The translations under genes and the position numbers were made by a program. DNA of 64,000 nucleotides from Saccharomycopsis malanga (Eukaryota > Ascomycota > Saccharomycetes > Ascoideales > Saccharomycopsidaceae): positions 62,001 to 126,000 of the forward strand of contig CP025323.1 of NCBI GenBank assembly GCA_004014935.1. The letters run 5' to 3'. Position 1 is the stretch's first letter. Each line of letters begins with the position of its first letter. Of this stretch, positions 8,391 through 18,365 are shown piece after piece. Under the pieces are notes generated by a model. It searched no databases. It worked only from the letters and a program-made list of their open reading frames with translations, and was not told where the DNA came from.

Positions 8391-11300
8391 TCATACAAAA
8401 TAACTATCTCTTAAAACACCTTCCAAATCTTCAAGTTGCTCCTCACTAAACACTTTGCTATCAATATGCCATGTATCTTGACGAGTCTTTTTAAAATTAC
8501 TTAATATACCTTTGGAAGTCTTGTCGACAACCCCAAAGACACCGAAGGTGTTGTTTGCCAAGAGTCCCAACACATCAGGGAACCATTCCGGTGGTGGTGA
8601 CAAGTAAGGGAATGCGGAAACTAATGAACCAAGACCTAGAGTAGCACCATGGAGAGAGACGGCATCAGTTTGTTTGAAATTTTTATTTTTCTTTTTAAAT
8701 AATTTTTTGTATTTTTTCAAAACAGTAGCGTACTTTTCGATGTACTCTTGAATAATGATGTCTCTTTCAACCGTAGGAGAACAGTGTATCATACCTGATA
8801 ATGCACGGGCTGCAGCTTCTCTAACTTCAAGATGTTGGTTTGCAAGTAAGTCTGATACGTAGGAAAAGAGTGATTGTCTTTGTTTAGTGGTTAAAAGCAA
8901 TAGTTGACGGAAGTAGAATATTTCAGTAAATGTCAAGATTACCAAGCGTTGATGCCAGGACGGATTAGCAATGCAACCATTGTCCAAAATCAATTGAACA
9001 ATACCATCAATATGTTCGCTTCTAAAAGTAATTTTAGCCATTTGCAAGTACACTGCGCCAGGATTGATGTTGATTAACTTGCATGTGTCTCTCATATGCT
9101 CAAGGGCTAGTAAGAAAGGTGATATGTGTTTGTATAGTAAACCAACTAATGATATCGAAGAGCTAGACCGGAATAACTGTTTGAGGAAAACAACAAGAGT
9201 TCTTGTTCCATAGATGTAAGGTGATTCTGAGATTTCTTGCACACTTGCCCCTTCAGGAATTTGTGTTTTAAAAAATTCCACAGCTTCAAAAGCTTCAACC
9301 AAACGATTTACCACATAGTCTGGAAGTTGATAAGGCACTGCTCCTAAGGATCCACTGTTGACATTACTGTCAATGAAGGATTTGCTATCAGCTAACGACT
9401 GGTTAAAATAGCAGTAGAGCGCCACATTGTAAGTAGAAGCTATCTGCTCACGCACCACTTGATAAGGATGTAGCAACAACTCTGACAAGTGTTTAGTGAG
9501 TTTATCAGCGTCTCTGTACTTCCAAGTGATCGTTGTCAAGCACGTCCGTAGAAACGACAACCGAGTAGCTTGGACAAATGGAGTTTCTTCGCCTGGAACA
9601 GGAATGTAATCGAAAATCTCTTGAAAAAGAAACCCGTATCTTCTAGTGTCAACATGATCAACCAACCACCAAGAAAACACTTTCCATACATTATTATTTT
9701 CTGGCGAAAGGTCTTTAAAAGCTTGAGCCAAAGTCTTGGCAACGAACTGATCACGCACTGGTAGAAACTCTGGAGAAGTGTATCTTGAAGCTATCAAAAG
9801 ACCGCATATAATTTCGCATACAACAACATGAGCGCTCTTCTCATCTCTCACATAAATAGAACTAGCAATATCAATAATGTCTTGGTATTTTATGGTTGTC
9901 AAATGGCCAACAGAGATCAAATGGATAATGAAACTGAATAAATAGATATGGTTGCCTTGAAACTTGGAGCCTTCTTCATTATCTTCCAAAGCGTGTTTAA
10001 TAATATCTGAAAGCCAGTCTTTAGTAATTTGGGTATTAAGCCGTTCTAGCAAGGACATCTCATGTGGCTCTAAATCCATTTCTGTTGAGGAGCCAGACTT
10101 GACCACCATAATTTCTTTATCCCAGAATAGCCAGCCACGGAAGATTTTATTATCAATAAAATACTCAGCATCGTCTTTCCGACTTAATTCGGCAAAAAAG
10201 TCTTCACTAAAGTTATGCCCGAGCTTTTGATTATCGGTAGATACCAGCTGTATCTCTTTAGGATAAGTTTTAGTGTCCGCAATGCTTCTCAAGTCATAAG
10301 AATAAGAAGACAACGACTTGAGTTTAGCAAAAATCCTAACTAAACCATTGATAGCAATATTGGCAATTGTAGGATGACTCACTTTTGCCTTGTCAGCTAG
10401 TAGAAGCACAATGTCAGGATCAGTCTTGATATTGTATTCTGCCTGTAAAATGACAAGTAAATCCAAATTAATAGCAGACAACTTCCAATGATTATTTTTT
10501 AGTTCTTGTTGAAACACAAGCTGTTGCAAGTCATTCAAATAGCTAAAATACAAAGCAACCTTTTTACCTTTAGCAGCTTTGAGTAGTTTAGCATCGGAAT
10601 CTGCGACAGCATCAGAAGGTTTGATAAAATCAGCGCAGCTCTCATTGAAAATACACAATGGATTAGGTATTTTGAGCTGTTCTGCCAACTGTTTATAATG
10701 AGCTCTTGCAATTTCAATAGTTTCTTGATCATCAACAGCCATACTTTGCAACAACAACCTGGCATACTGAGTGACATTTCTATAGTCGCTATGTATTCTG
10801 TTTTTGAGCCTGCCGATACTAAACATACTTAAAGCACTTTTGATTTTTTTATGGTCGTTTTCTTTAAGCACTGCTTCCCAGTTTTTAAACACCGTGTTTA
10901 TCAACACAGTATAGGAACCAACAAGTTTCTGCATGGCTCCATCAAGAGTGTCTTGAGCTGATGACGCAATAGAAGAGTATACTGACATGGATAAAGAAAT
11001 AACATCACTCAAAAGAGTTTTATCCAATTTGGTTTGTATTCTATTGGCAGCATGTATGATAACCCTTTGCCGATGAAACCTTTCTATCCTAGAACCGAAG
11101 GTAATTCTGGTGTATGGTTTTCTTACATATAACAGACCTTGAATGCCACTCAAGTACTTGTAAGTTATGAAATTGTCGTCAAACGATTTGAGACTCTTTT
11201 CACAGCCATAATCGCAAAACCAAACCTTTAAGGCATAAAGGTAAGTCTTAAATAACTTGACGTCGTTTGGATAGTGAGCAACCAAAAACCTGGATATTTC

Positions 11301-14300
11301 ATGGAATTTTTGCCCGATCTCTTTATGTAACATGTGAATTCTATTGTACAATTCACTTCTTTGTCTTTCTTCTTTAGTATTGCCGAAATAGTAGTTAGAA
11401 GTGTATAGTTTCTGAGCTCTTGAAGTTATTTGGGGATTCATCAAGCCTTCTGGTGTTTGATAACCATCTTTACCAGACGAATCAAACTCCACGTTTATTG
11501 AAGACTCTCTGCTCATATCAACCTGCTCAAATAAGCTGGTATCTGATGCCACTCTGCTTAACGAGACAGTATCCTTATGAGTTTCAAATTGGTCTTCTGA
11601 AAAATGAGGCTCGTCAGGAATACGGGGGTCGTCCGGGACACGGGATGGCACATCTGGAATACGAGGGGTTGGAGCTTCTGAAGGGGCCTGTGTTGGTATT
11701 TCCGAAGGAGCCTGAGTTGGCACTTCTGAAGGACCCGTTTGCACTGGACTAGCAAGAGATCGTTGCGACAAGTTTAATGTCCTTAATCGTTTGTCTAATA
11801 ACTTTGCGTTCAACTTGTTAGCACCTTTGTCACTCTCTTCGAATGCTGGATCTAACAAATATGCAATACCAGTAGAAGCTCTGGAGAGATACAACAAATT
11901 TTTCTTAAAATTGTCAGTAAATTCCAACAAATCGACATTTGGCTCCTCGCTATCTGATTTTCCAGGATCTCTCATCAACTCATCCAAGTTATTGAAACAT
12001 TCTCTGACATGCTCGGTAAAGAACTGGACTGCAAAATCAACCTCTTTCCGGTCCGGAACATACCACTCAAAATTTAAATGATCAAACCTTTGTGATTCAT
12101 TGAAAAAGCCACCCCAAGCTTCTTCGGTGACTCCATATTCCTTAACATAATCTGGGCTTAAAAGCCTTTGTTCCTTTAATCTGATCGTGGTCAATGTTTT
12201 CAAAAGTTGAGTCACCAAATATGAAGCATTATACATTATAGGTCCCTTGACCTCCTTCAACAAATACCTCGAAAGGGTAGTGAGCTTGTAGCTATAATTC
12301 AAAACATGCTCACCTGCATACCGAATGATTTCGCTAAGAATAGCTAGATAATTGAACAAAGGTTTATCACGATGCAGAACATCAAAACCGCTTCTTACCT
12401 TACCCGCATTATCGCTTTTGATCTGTTCGTTTATTCTATCCAAAACCAAGTCCATATATTTTGGGGTTTGTGACTTTGGATCGTGCTTGATAATTGTACC
12501 AATAATTTCAGCCGTCAAGTCAATTGAATTGTAATTGACCCCCTCATTGACAAAGTTGTAGAATCGATCGCTGAACTTGGCAAAATGTTCTTCAGATATG
12601 GCATTGAATAAAATTAATAATGTTCTTGGCAAAGCTGATTCTAAGCTAGCTTCTGATCCAGATTGATGTAGCGATTGGTCAGGTAAATTCTCTAACAAAT
12701 TAAATATTTTAAAAGCAAAAACGCTAAAGAAATCTTCAAATAATGTAGATGAGGAGATAAGCGCTTGTTTCTCATCCTCACATGTAAAAAGCTCTTGCTC
12801 ATCAATTTGTTGATTAGTATAAACCTTTTCAGACAAAAATTGAAGATGGTTTTGAGTCACTTCGAATGCTAGGCCACTGCCAATGTCACCAGCTTTTGAC
12901 AAATCATAGAACGGAATGTAACTAGCAAAGGAGGCAATGACATTTAATGTCAAAAGAGTCTTCTTTAAATCATTTGAATCAATACCTGGAAGGGTTAAGC
13001 TTAATAATCTAACAACATGGCATCTAAAAATTTTTTGGGTAGCAAAATGTTTGGAAAGTTTGGCCAACAATTTCAAAGCAACGGTCAATCTATGGTTGCT
13101 GATAACGCTTTGTAATGACTCATAAATATCTAGTAATAAGACATTCAATACCAATTGCGGTTCTAGTTCACATAATATTCCGATGGAATCCACATTGATA
13201 TTGACAATAGAAGATTTTTTCGACTGAAGACCCAATAACAATTTAGGTAAAAGCAATTTGACAAACTTTTTCACCACGTTTGAAGATAACTTGTTTTCAG
13301 CTGGGATTTTATAAAGGTGCTCCTCCTCGTTGTTTTCCAAAACAAAACGACGATAGAATTGGGATACAACATCTTGAATGAACCGAGTGCAGGTTGTAGA
13401 CCAGACATCAGTATTGGAAGGATGTAAATATGTTTCAATACTATTTAGCAATGTTTCCAAATGGTAAAAGACACCATCCACATTGTTCAATGCTCGCTCG
13501 CCATTGATACTAAAAACAATAATGTTTGCATAACCAATATAATAGTTACTCGAGGAAGAATAACCAAATTTTTGAGGTTGAATGTTGAAAGAATTGAGCA
13601 ACTGACTGAAGATAAATAACAATTGATCTTTAGCAAGAAATCCATACTCTTTGAATTTCAAAAGTGAGTTATTGGAAAATGATTCAGTCAAAATCTTTTC
13701 AAAGCTCACCCCAAGGATGTTGGTGAGATGCGAATCAACACCCTTTGTTTTCCACACAATAGTCCAGATATGGAATAAAGGCGGTAATATATCCAATATT
13801 TTAGGAGAATGTAGAGGAAGCAAACAAAGTAAAGAAGCTAAGGATAACGAGGAAGTATTCAACGATAGTCTACTTCCAAGCTTCGAAAAAATTTCATCAA
13901 AATCAGACTCTGGATAGAAATAGTTTGCACTGATACCCAATCTAAGAAGATACTTTCTAGAATGTAGCTTAGCCAAAGAGTCATAGGATGCATCAGGCTG
14001 GGGATACTTGGTGTCAAGTAAATCAAACAAGGGCCTATAATCCAAAATTAACCCTTTTTCTTTCAATACCAGAGGAGCATACTTAGTTAATAAAGCAAAC
14101 ATACGTACAAAAACAGCCATTGGTAAAGATTTCCCATTTGCCAATGAAAGGCTGTAATAGACTTTAGCCAAAGCGATTCGGAGATCAAATGGTAAATCGT
14201 TTTTCATTTTCAACCAAGTTCTTAATTCTTGAGTCCAGTGTCTGACACTCACTACAAGGGAAGAATGAGGATTGCCATGATCAGTTGCGGCGCTTCCTAT

Positions 14301-14912
14301 TCCACTAGAAATCTCACGACTCATATCATCTTCTACATTTTCTTCATTTCCATCACTGCTATCACTTTCATCGCTATCATCACTTTCATCCTCTCCATCA
14401 GTCTCTTCATTTTCATCTTCGCTCAATTCCTCATCTCCCAAATGAGCTCCATGAAACTTTAACTTTTCCAAATCTTTCGTGGAGACGCTAATAGTTCCAC
14501 TTATATCCAAAGATTTGATGGCAATATAAAGATGGCTGACAATATGGCTGAGATACCGAGATTGGTCTAGCGGCAACTCGGCTTCATATGGAAGCAAAGC
14601 TTGCAAATTCAATGTTCGTGGCCTAATACGGCTGTAAAACCGAGAGTTTGGATCATAAATATCTTCAATCTCCGTAGCGTTTGGCAAATCAAGGTTATAA
14701 TTCTTCAATCGCACCTGTTCAATCGGGTTCGGCTGTGGCGTTAATGGTGTCGCCGACCGCGATATGCCCCGGAAACTCAGCCCTAAAGGCGATTGGAAAA
14801 CGTTCCGGGCAAGATTGACGTTGCTATTGTTAGCACTGTGTGATAGCTTCAACCCAGATGGTCTCTTTGGGGTTGGGGCACGAAGATTGTTGTTCCCATT
14901 GTTTGGATACAT
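8391..14912 (-). CDS. BLM10: Proteasome activator Blm10 (PA200 family)
   Basis: The 2173-residue protein matches the size of Blm10 (about 2140). Residues 1-75 are polar and probably disordered. An acidic Asp/Glu/Ser tract covers about 160-198. The rest is a long helical HEAT-like solenoid. The conserved C-terminal region (about 2085-2173) includes EVREAAARALSGMIHCSPTV and the segment HGATLGLGSLVSAFPYLSPP, typical of Blm10/PA200. A proline-rich insertion at about 1055-1105 carries octapeptide repeats of the form TQAPSExP. Blm10 caps the 20S proteasome in nucleus and cytoplasm and opens its gate through a C-terminal HbYX motif. Here the last residues are SYFV, so the penultimate residue is Phe rather than Tyr. 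The start at 14912 is the first ATG of the frame. Confidence 0.93.
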   Translation of the reverse strand: MYPNNGNNNLRAPTPKRPSGLKLSHSANNSNVNLARNVFQSPLGLSFRGISRSATPLTPQPNPIEQVRLKNYNLDLPNATEIEDIYDPNSRFYSRIRPRTLNLQALLPYEAELPLDQSRYLSHIVSHLYIAIKSLDISGTISVSTKDLEKLKFHGAHLGDEELSEDENEETDGEDESDDSDESDSSDGNEENVEDDMSREISSGIGSAATDHGNPHSSLVVSVRHWTQELRTWLKMKNDLPFDLRIALAKVYYSLSLANGKSLPMAVFVRMFALLTKYAPLVLKEKGLILDYRPLFDLLDTKYPQPDASYDSLAKLHSRKYLLRLGISANYFYPESDFDEIFSKLGSRLSLNTSSLSLASLLCLLPLHSPKILDILPPLFHIWTIVWKTKGVDSHLTNILGVSFEKILTESFSNNSLLKFKEYGFLAKDQLLFIFSQLLNSFNIQPQKFGYSSSSNYYIGYANIIVFSINGERALNNVDGVFYHLETLLNSIETYLHPSNTDVWSTTCTRFIQDVVSQFYRRFVLENNEEEHLYKIPAENKLSSNVVKKFVKLLLPKLLLGLQSKKSSIVNINVDSIGILCELEPQLVLNVLLLDIYESLQSVISNHRLTVALKLLAKLSKHFATQKIFRCHVVRLLSLTLPGIDSNDLKKTLLTLNVIASFASYIPFYDLSKAGDIGSGLAFEVTQNHLQFLSEKVYTNQQIDEQELFTCEDEKQALISSSTLFEDFFSVFAFKIFNLLENLPDQSLHQSGSEASLESALPRTLLILFNAISEEHFAKFSDRFYNFVNEGVNYNSIDLTAEIIGTIIKHDPKSQTPKYMDLVLDRINEQIKSDNAGKVRSGFDVLHRDKPLFNYLAILSEIIRYAGEHVLNYSYKLTTLSRYLLKEVKGPIMYNASYLVTQLLKTLTTIRLKEQRLLSPDYVKEYGVTEEAWGGFFNESQRFDHLNFEWYVPDRKEVDFAVQFFTEHVRECFNNLDELMRDPGKSDSEEPNVDLLEFTDNFKKNLLYLSRASTGIAYLLDPAFEESDKGANKLNAKLLDKRLRTLNLSQRSLASPVQTGPSEVPTQAPSEIPTQAPSEAPTPRIPDVPSRVPDDPRIPDEPHFSEDQFETHKDTVSLSRVASDTSLFEQVDMSRESSINVEFDSSGKDGYQTPEGLMNPQITSRAQKLYTSNYYFGNTKEERQRSELYNRIHMLHKEIGQKFHEISRFLVAHYPNDVKLFKTYLYALKVWFCDYGCEKSLKSFDDNFITYKYLSGIQGLLYVRKPYTRITFGSRIERFHRQRVIIHAANRIQTKLDKTLLSDVISLSMSVYSSIASSAQDTLDGAMQKLVGSYTVLINTVFKNWEAVLKENDHKKIKSALSMFSIGRLKNRIHSDYRNVTQYARLLLQSMAVDDQETIEIARAHYKQLAEQLKIPNPLCIFNESCADFIKPSDAVADSDAKLLKAAKGKKVALYFSYLNDLQQLVFQQELKNNHWKLSAINLDLLVILQAEYNIKTDPDIVLLLADKAKVSHPTIANIAINGLVRIFAKLKSLSSYSYDLRSIADTKTYPKEIQLVSTDNQKLGHNFSEDFFAELSRKDDAEYFIDNKIFRGWLFWDKEIMVVKSGSSTEMDLEPHEMSLLERLNTQITKDWLSDIIKHALEDNEEGSKFQGNHIYLFSFIIHLISVGHLTTIKYQDIIDIASSIYVRDEKSAHVVVCEIICGLLIASRYTSPEFLPVRDQFVAKTLAQAFKDLSPENNNVWKVFSWWLVDHVDTRRYGFLFQEIFDYIPVPGEETPFVQATRLSFLRTCLTTITWKYRDADKLTKHLSELLLHPYQVVREQIASTYNVALYCYFNQSLADSKSFIDSNVNSGSLGAVPYQLPDYVVNRLVEAFEAVEFFKTQIPEGASVQEISESPYIYGTRTLVVFLKQLFRSSSSISLVGLLYKHISPFLLALEHMRDTCKLININPGAVYLQMAKITFRSEHIDGIVQLILDNGCIANPSWHQRLVILTFTEIFYFRQLLLLTTKQRQSLFSYVSDLLANQHLEVREAAARALSGMIHCSPTVERDIIIQEYIEKYATVLKKYKKLFKKKNKNFKQTDAVSLHGATLGLGSLVSAFPYLSPPPEWFPDVLGLLANNTFGVFGVVDKTSKGILSNFKKTRQDTWHIDSKVFSEEQLEDLEGVLRDSYFV
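11668..11739 (-). repeat. 24-bp tandem repeat (3 units) inside BLM10
   Basis: Three consecutive 24-bp units (11668-11691, 11692-11715, 11716-11739) encode octapeptides of the type TQAPSEIP in a disordered proline-rich insertion. Degenerate Pro/Asp-rich copies follow downstream in the protein. The frame is preserved because the unit is a multiple of three. Confidence 0.8.
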
Positions 14913-16074
14913 TCTGATGACTTTTAAAGTTAAACTGCTATAATTCTCTTGAATTTCTCCACGCAGAATAAATCAATAATTCTCTGAAACAAGTCCTTGC
15001 ACTTCAATGCAATGTAAAGCAATTGAGGCTAAAAAACGTATGTTTGAATGGAAAATCGCTGGTTAAATGACTAGAATTGCGCATTAGCTTTATTAAAGCG
15101 CTTGAATGAATATTAACAGCCCATCGCCAGTCACGTTTTTCATCATGCAAGTTGCTTTAATAGTCTACGAGTGGCGAATACCACTATAATTGAAATAACT
15201 GCCAAAGGATGGAATTGAAAACAATACATTGTACTACCTACCCAGATTAGCAGGGCTTCAATAAATATATACAATGATTCAACTTTTTGTCCAGCAACTG
15301 TCGTAGCGAGTAATTCGTAAAACTGCCATCAAGCGAATAGACTGGATGGTTTGCCAGTCTGTATTGTTTCTACAAGAAAATAAAGTTAAATAGGACGCTT
15401 AAAAAATTTACTTTCGTAAAGATTAGACATATATATACTCATGAGTCTCTAGGAAGCTAACGAAACTGTGAACTAAAAGGGGGAGAGTATAACAGGAAAT
15501 AAATTGTAGGGGACTAAGTACTAGTTCAAGTCACAATTCCACAACATTCCATATTTGACTACTTAACACAATTCAAAAAGTATTGTGTTTTAAATGCTAC
15601 AGGTAGAAAGTAAAGCATAACAATTGGTCTTATATTAAACAAAGCATGATACAACCTATGGAACTGTTAGTAAACTGAATCAAACAGCTTAAAAAAATAA
15701 AACAGAACACTGCACACCGCACAATTAGTTAACATCAGATTAAGTCATTAAATCATTGAACAAGTTCTAATACTAGAGATGCCAGTTAAAAAACTATATA
15801 GAAAAGAATTTCATCATTATCAACCAACTGCGCTGCTCCAATCCCTTATTGAGAAAACACTTACATTCAAATACTTGTATCAACTTGACCATTGTATCAC
15901 TATAACAGCAAAATAAGTAAGGCAGAAGAAGAAAAAAAGACAAAAAGAAGAAAAAAAATTTTTTTTTTCTCGTCCGTTAAATCAGTTAGTTGAACGAAAA
16001 CCTCAGGGCCCCCGTGCACATACAATATATGTCCTAATACGGAAATGGTAAGAGCGAACATTGAAATTTTGGAA
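14913..16074. other. Intergenic region upstream of BLM10, downstream of the septin gene
   Basis: BLM10 (minus) has its promoter here and the septin gene (minus) ends at 16075. There is no supported gene. A long A-run/T-run block lies at about 15930-15970, close to the septin 3' end. I did not find a clear proteasome-gene (Rpn4) site. GAGTGGCGAATACC at about 15169 is only a weak match. Confidence 0.5.
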
Positions 16075-18077
16075 TTACCATTTACGATAACTCTTATGTT
16101 TTCCCTTTTCCTTCTTATGGTGATGTTTTCCCTCGCCACTTTCTAGGTTTCTGCTTTGTTTGCCGATGATTGGTGCCGGAGACAATGGAGTTCCTGTTCC
16201 TGGTCCTGTGTCAGTTTCCTTACTCTCTCCTGTAGTGTAACCACCATTAGTGTGAGATACGTAGCCACTATTACTCTCAGAAGTGGTACTGTTTCCAGTG
16301 ACACTGCTGGTTTTAGTTTCAGCGCCACTAGTAGCTGTATTACTACTATGCGCGTACTGGGAATTGCGTTTCTTTCGATTAAAATCTTCATAACTTTCAG
16401 CGTCTTCATCATCGTCACCACCACTCTCATCACTATCACCATCATTTCGATCATCATCATACTCGCTCTCAGTGTACGTCTCCCCACTTCCTGCTGCTGT
16501 AAGGTAGCCAATTGCCTCTTGATGTTTGAGGACGCGGGCATGGATCTCTTCGATATCCTTGTTGAATCCATTTTGCTTCTCAAATAATGCTCTTTTCCAA
16601 TCACGAAACTTCTTTTCTTGCACAGTAACAATTTCAGCAAAGTGTTTTTTCATCAAATGTTGCTTGTGCAAGAATACTGGGTCGCTTTCAAGCACATATT
16701 GCTCAACAACTTCATACCCAACCTTTGAAATTTTCTGTAAAGCCTTGATGCCATCTGCAGTTGGAAAGTAGTCCACATCAGTGAACTTTTTAATAATGGC
16801 ACCATTTGTATCAACCTTTATAAGCGTTTCTGGCCTGCTGAACTCCAAGCCTTCAGCAAGCAAACTTTCCTGGAAAAGTCTGAACCGTAGCAAATCAGCC
16901 CTATAGTTCTCATAATGCCTTTCAGTACTTAAAATAAGGTCAAGCATATAATCACTCATCAAAAGTTTTTTCAACCCCAAAAAGTCACAATGGTCTTGAT
17001 TTTCAACATCCAAAGTTCCCCAGGCATATTTCCGGCCTTTTACCATATTGCCGCTGCTATCTTCATAGTATCCATCAGCGCCAATAACACCATAAGGAAT
17101 TTGTTCAAAGATTGAACTGTAACTGCCTTCATCACGCAAATAATGGCAGATACTAATATCATAAGTTTTAATCAGCTTTCGAATCATTTCTTTGCGCTTG
17201 GCAAGCTCTTCCTTGGTGTAACCATCCGCCTTCGGAATTACAGGTATGAGATTTACCCTTTTAGAAAGCTCTTTCATTGTAGTAATATCCAGAGGTGTTA
17301 ACCCGTTGTTTGATGGTGTAAGAAAGTATAAGCAAGCATGAACTCTTTTATCTTTGAGTTTTAATCTTTCAGGCTGCTCTTCTTGGAAAAGGTACAATCG
17401 CAATTGAGTGTCAATGAAATTACAGATTGGCACCCATGAAAATGTATTGTCAATATGGTCTGCAAATCCAGGGAATTCAATAACCGTCAAGTCAAGTTTG
17501 AAATTATCTTCGTGCAACTCAATGTCATGCAACTTGATTCCCATATTGTTCTCATCATTTAAAGCTTTACAATCATGTTTTGGATTAATTTCAAAGATAT
17601 TTGTGCTGCATAAAGTATTGATAAATGTATTTTTACCTAACCCTTTTTGACCGACTACCATTAATGTGAGAAGTCCTCCTCTTTTGGCTACCATGTTTTT
17701 TCTAAATAATGTTAGTTAACTGACAATAGTTTTTGAATAATTTTATACGTGATTGCTCACCTTTGCTCTGGCAATAAACCTAGACCAACTGGAAAATCTG
17801 CATGATAATTTTCTGAAACTGGTTTCTCTGGTAATGATTTCTCTGACAAGGCTTTGCCTAACTCCGGCTCTTCTGGTAAAAATGGGAGAGAATCAATATT
17901 CTCGGATGTGAACTCTACCTCCCTTTCTACGGCTCCCTCAGCCTCCTCGCTCGATTTAATCTCTTCTTGAAATGTTTCTGGGACGGTTTTTGGCTCAAAA
18001 GGGTTTGCCTCAATCTCCTCAGCATCATCAACTGCAGCCAAAATTGGCTGGTGGTCTTCTTCACTTAAAGGTTCCAT
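16075..18077 (-). CDS. Divergent septin with altered GTPase motifs, two exons
   Basis: Exon 1 is 18077-17761 and exon 2 is 17701-16075; joined they encode 647 residues. The join turns two partial frames into the continuous septin stretch VGLGLLPEQRKNMVAKRGG, the polybasic lead-in expected just before the G domain. Residues 1-90 are acidic. The G1 loop (about 123-131) reads GQKGLGKNT, with Asn in place of the usual Ser/Thr after Lys. G3 is EFPG rather than DTPG (about 181-184), and G4 is PKAD (262-265). The septin unique element follows (KGRKYAWGTLDVEN). A C-terminal coiled-coil-like segment (HFAEIVTVQEKKFRDWKRAL) and a long Ser/Thr/Asp-rich tail end the protein. It most resembles septins outside the core CDC10/CDC12 types, such as SPR3, SPR28 or a CDC3 relative; I cannot decide which. 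Septins form filaments at the bud neck or prospore membrane. Confidence 0.85.
17702..17760 (-). other. Intron of the septin gene (59 nt)
   Basis: On the minus strand the donor is GTGAGC (17760-17755), the branch-like sequence is AACTAAC (17717-17711), and the acceptor ATTTAG ends at 17702. The join splits an AGA codon (phase 2) and restores a septin-specific stretch across the junction, which is the main support. The donor is a weaker match than GTATGT. Confidence 0.82.
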
Positions 18078-18201
18078 AATTGCTGATTATTCTATACAAT
18101 TTCACCACTGTTAAACCTCTTTCACTACTGAACTTCCTACTTGATAGCTCGTTGACCATAGTTCAGATATATGAAATGTGTTTTGTGTCATGTTGAGAGT
18201 A

Positions 18202-18290
18202 TATGCTGAATGTACCATTTTGGTGGGCGTTATGTATGAATGAACCAATTTGGCGAGTGATATGCAGAAGTGCGCCATTTAGCTGGCTAG
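18202..18290. repeat. Degenerate 30-bp tandem repeat, three units, in a divergent promoter
   Basis: Units at 18202-18230, 18231-18260 and 18261-18290 all begin TATG, carry GAA and then TG..CCA.TT.G, and end with a G-rich piece. Each has a core like CCATTTTGGTGG, CCAATTTGGCGAG or CCATTTAGCTGG. They lie between the septin gene and the 18366 gene. Confidence 0.75.
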
Positions 18291-18365
18291 TATCAAAAAA
18301 ATGGAAATTTCAATCAAGGCGATTCCAAACAATGGAATAAGAATCAACTAAAAACAAGGTTAAAA

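Noticed and set aside
16156-16587. 143-codon plus-strand hydrophobic frame
   Set aside because: It is antisense to the septin C-terminal tail, where Ser/Thr/Asp codons read backwards give Ile/Val/Ser; no independent support.
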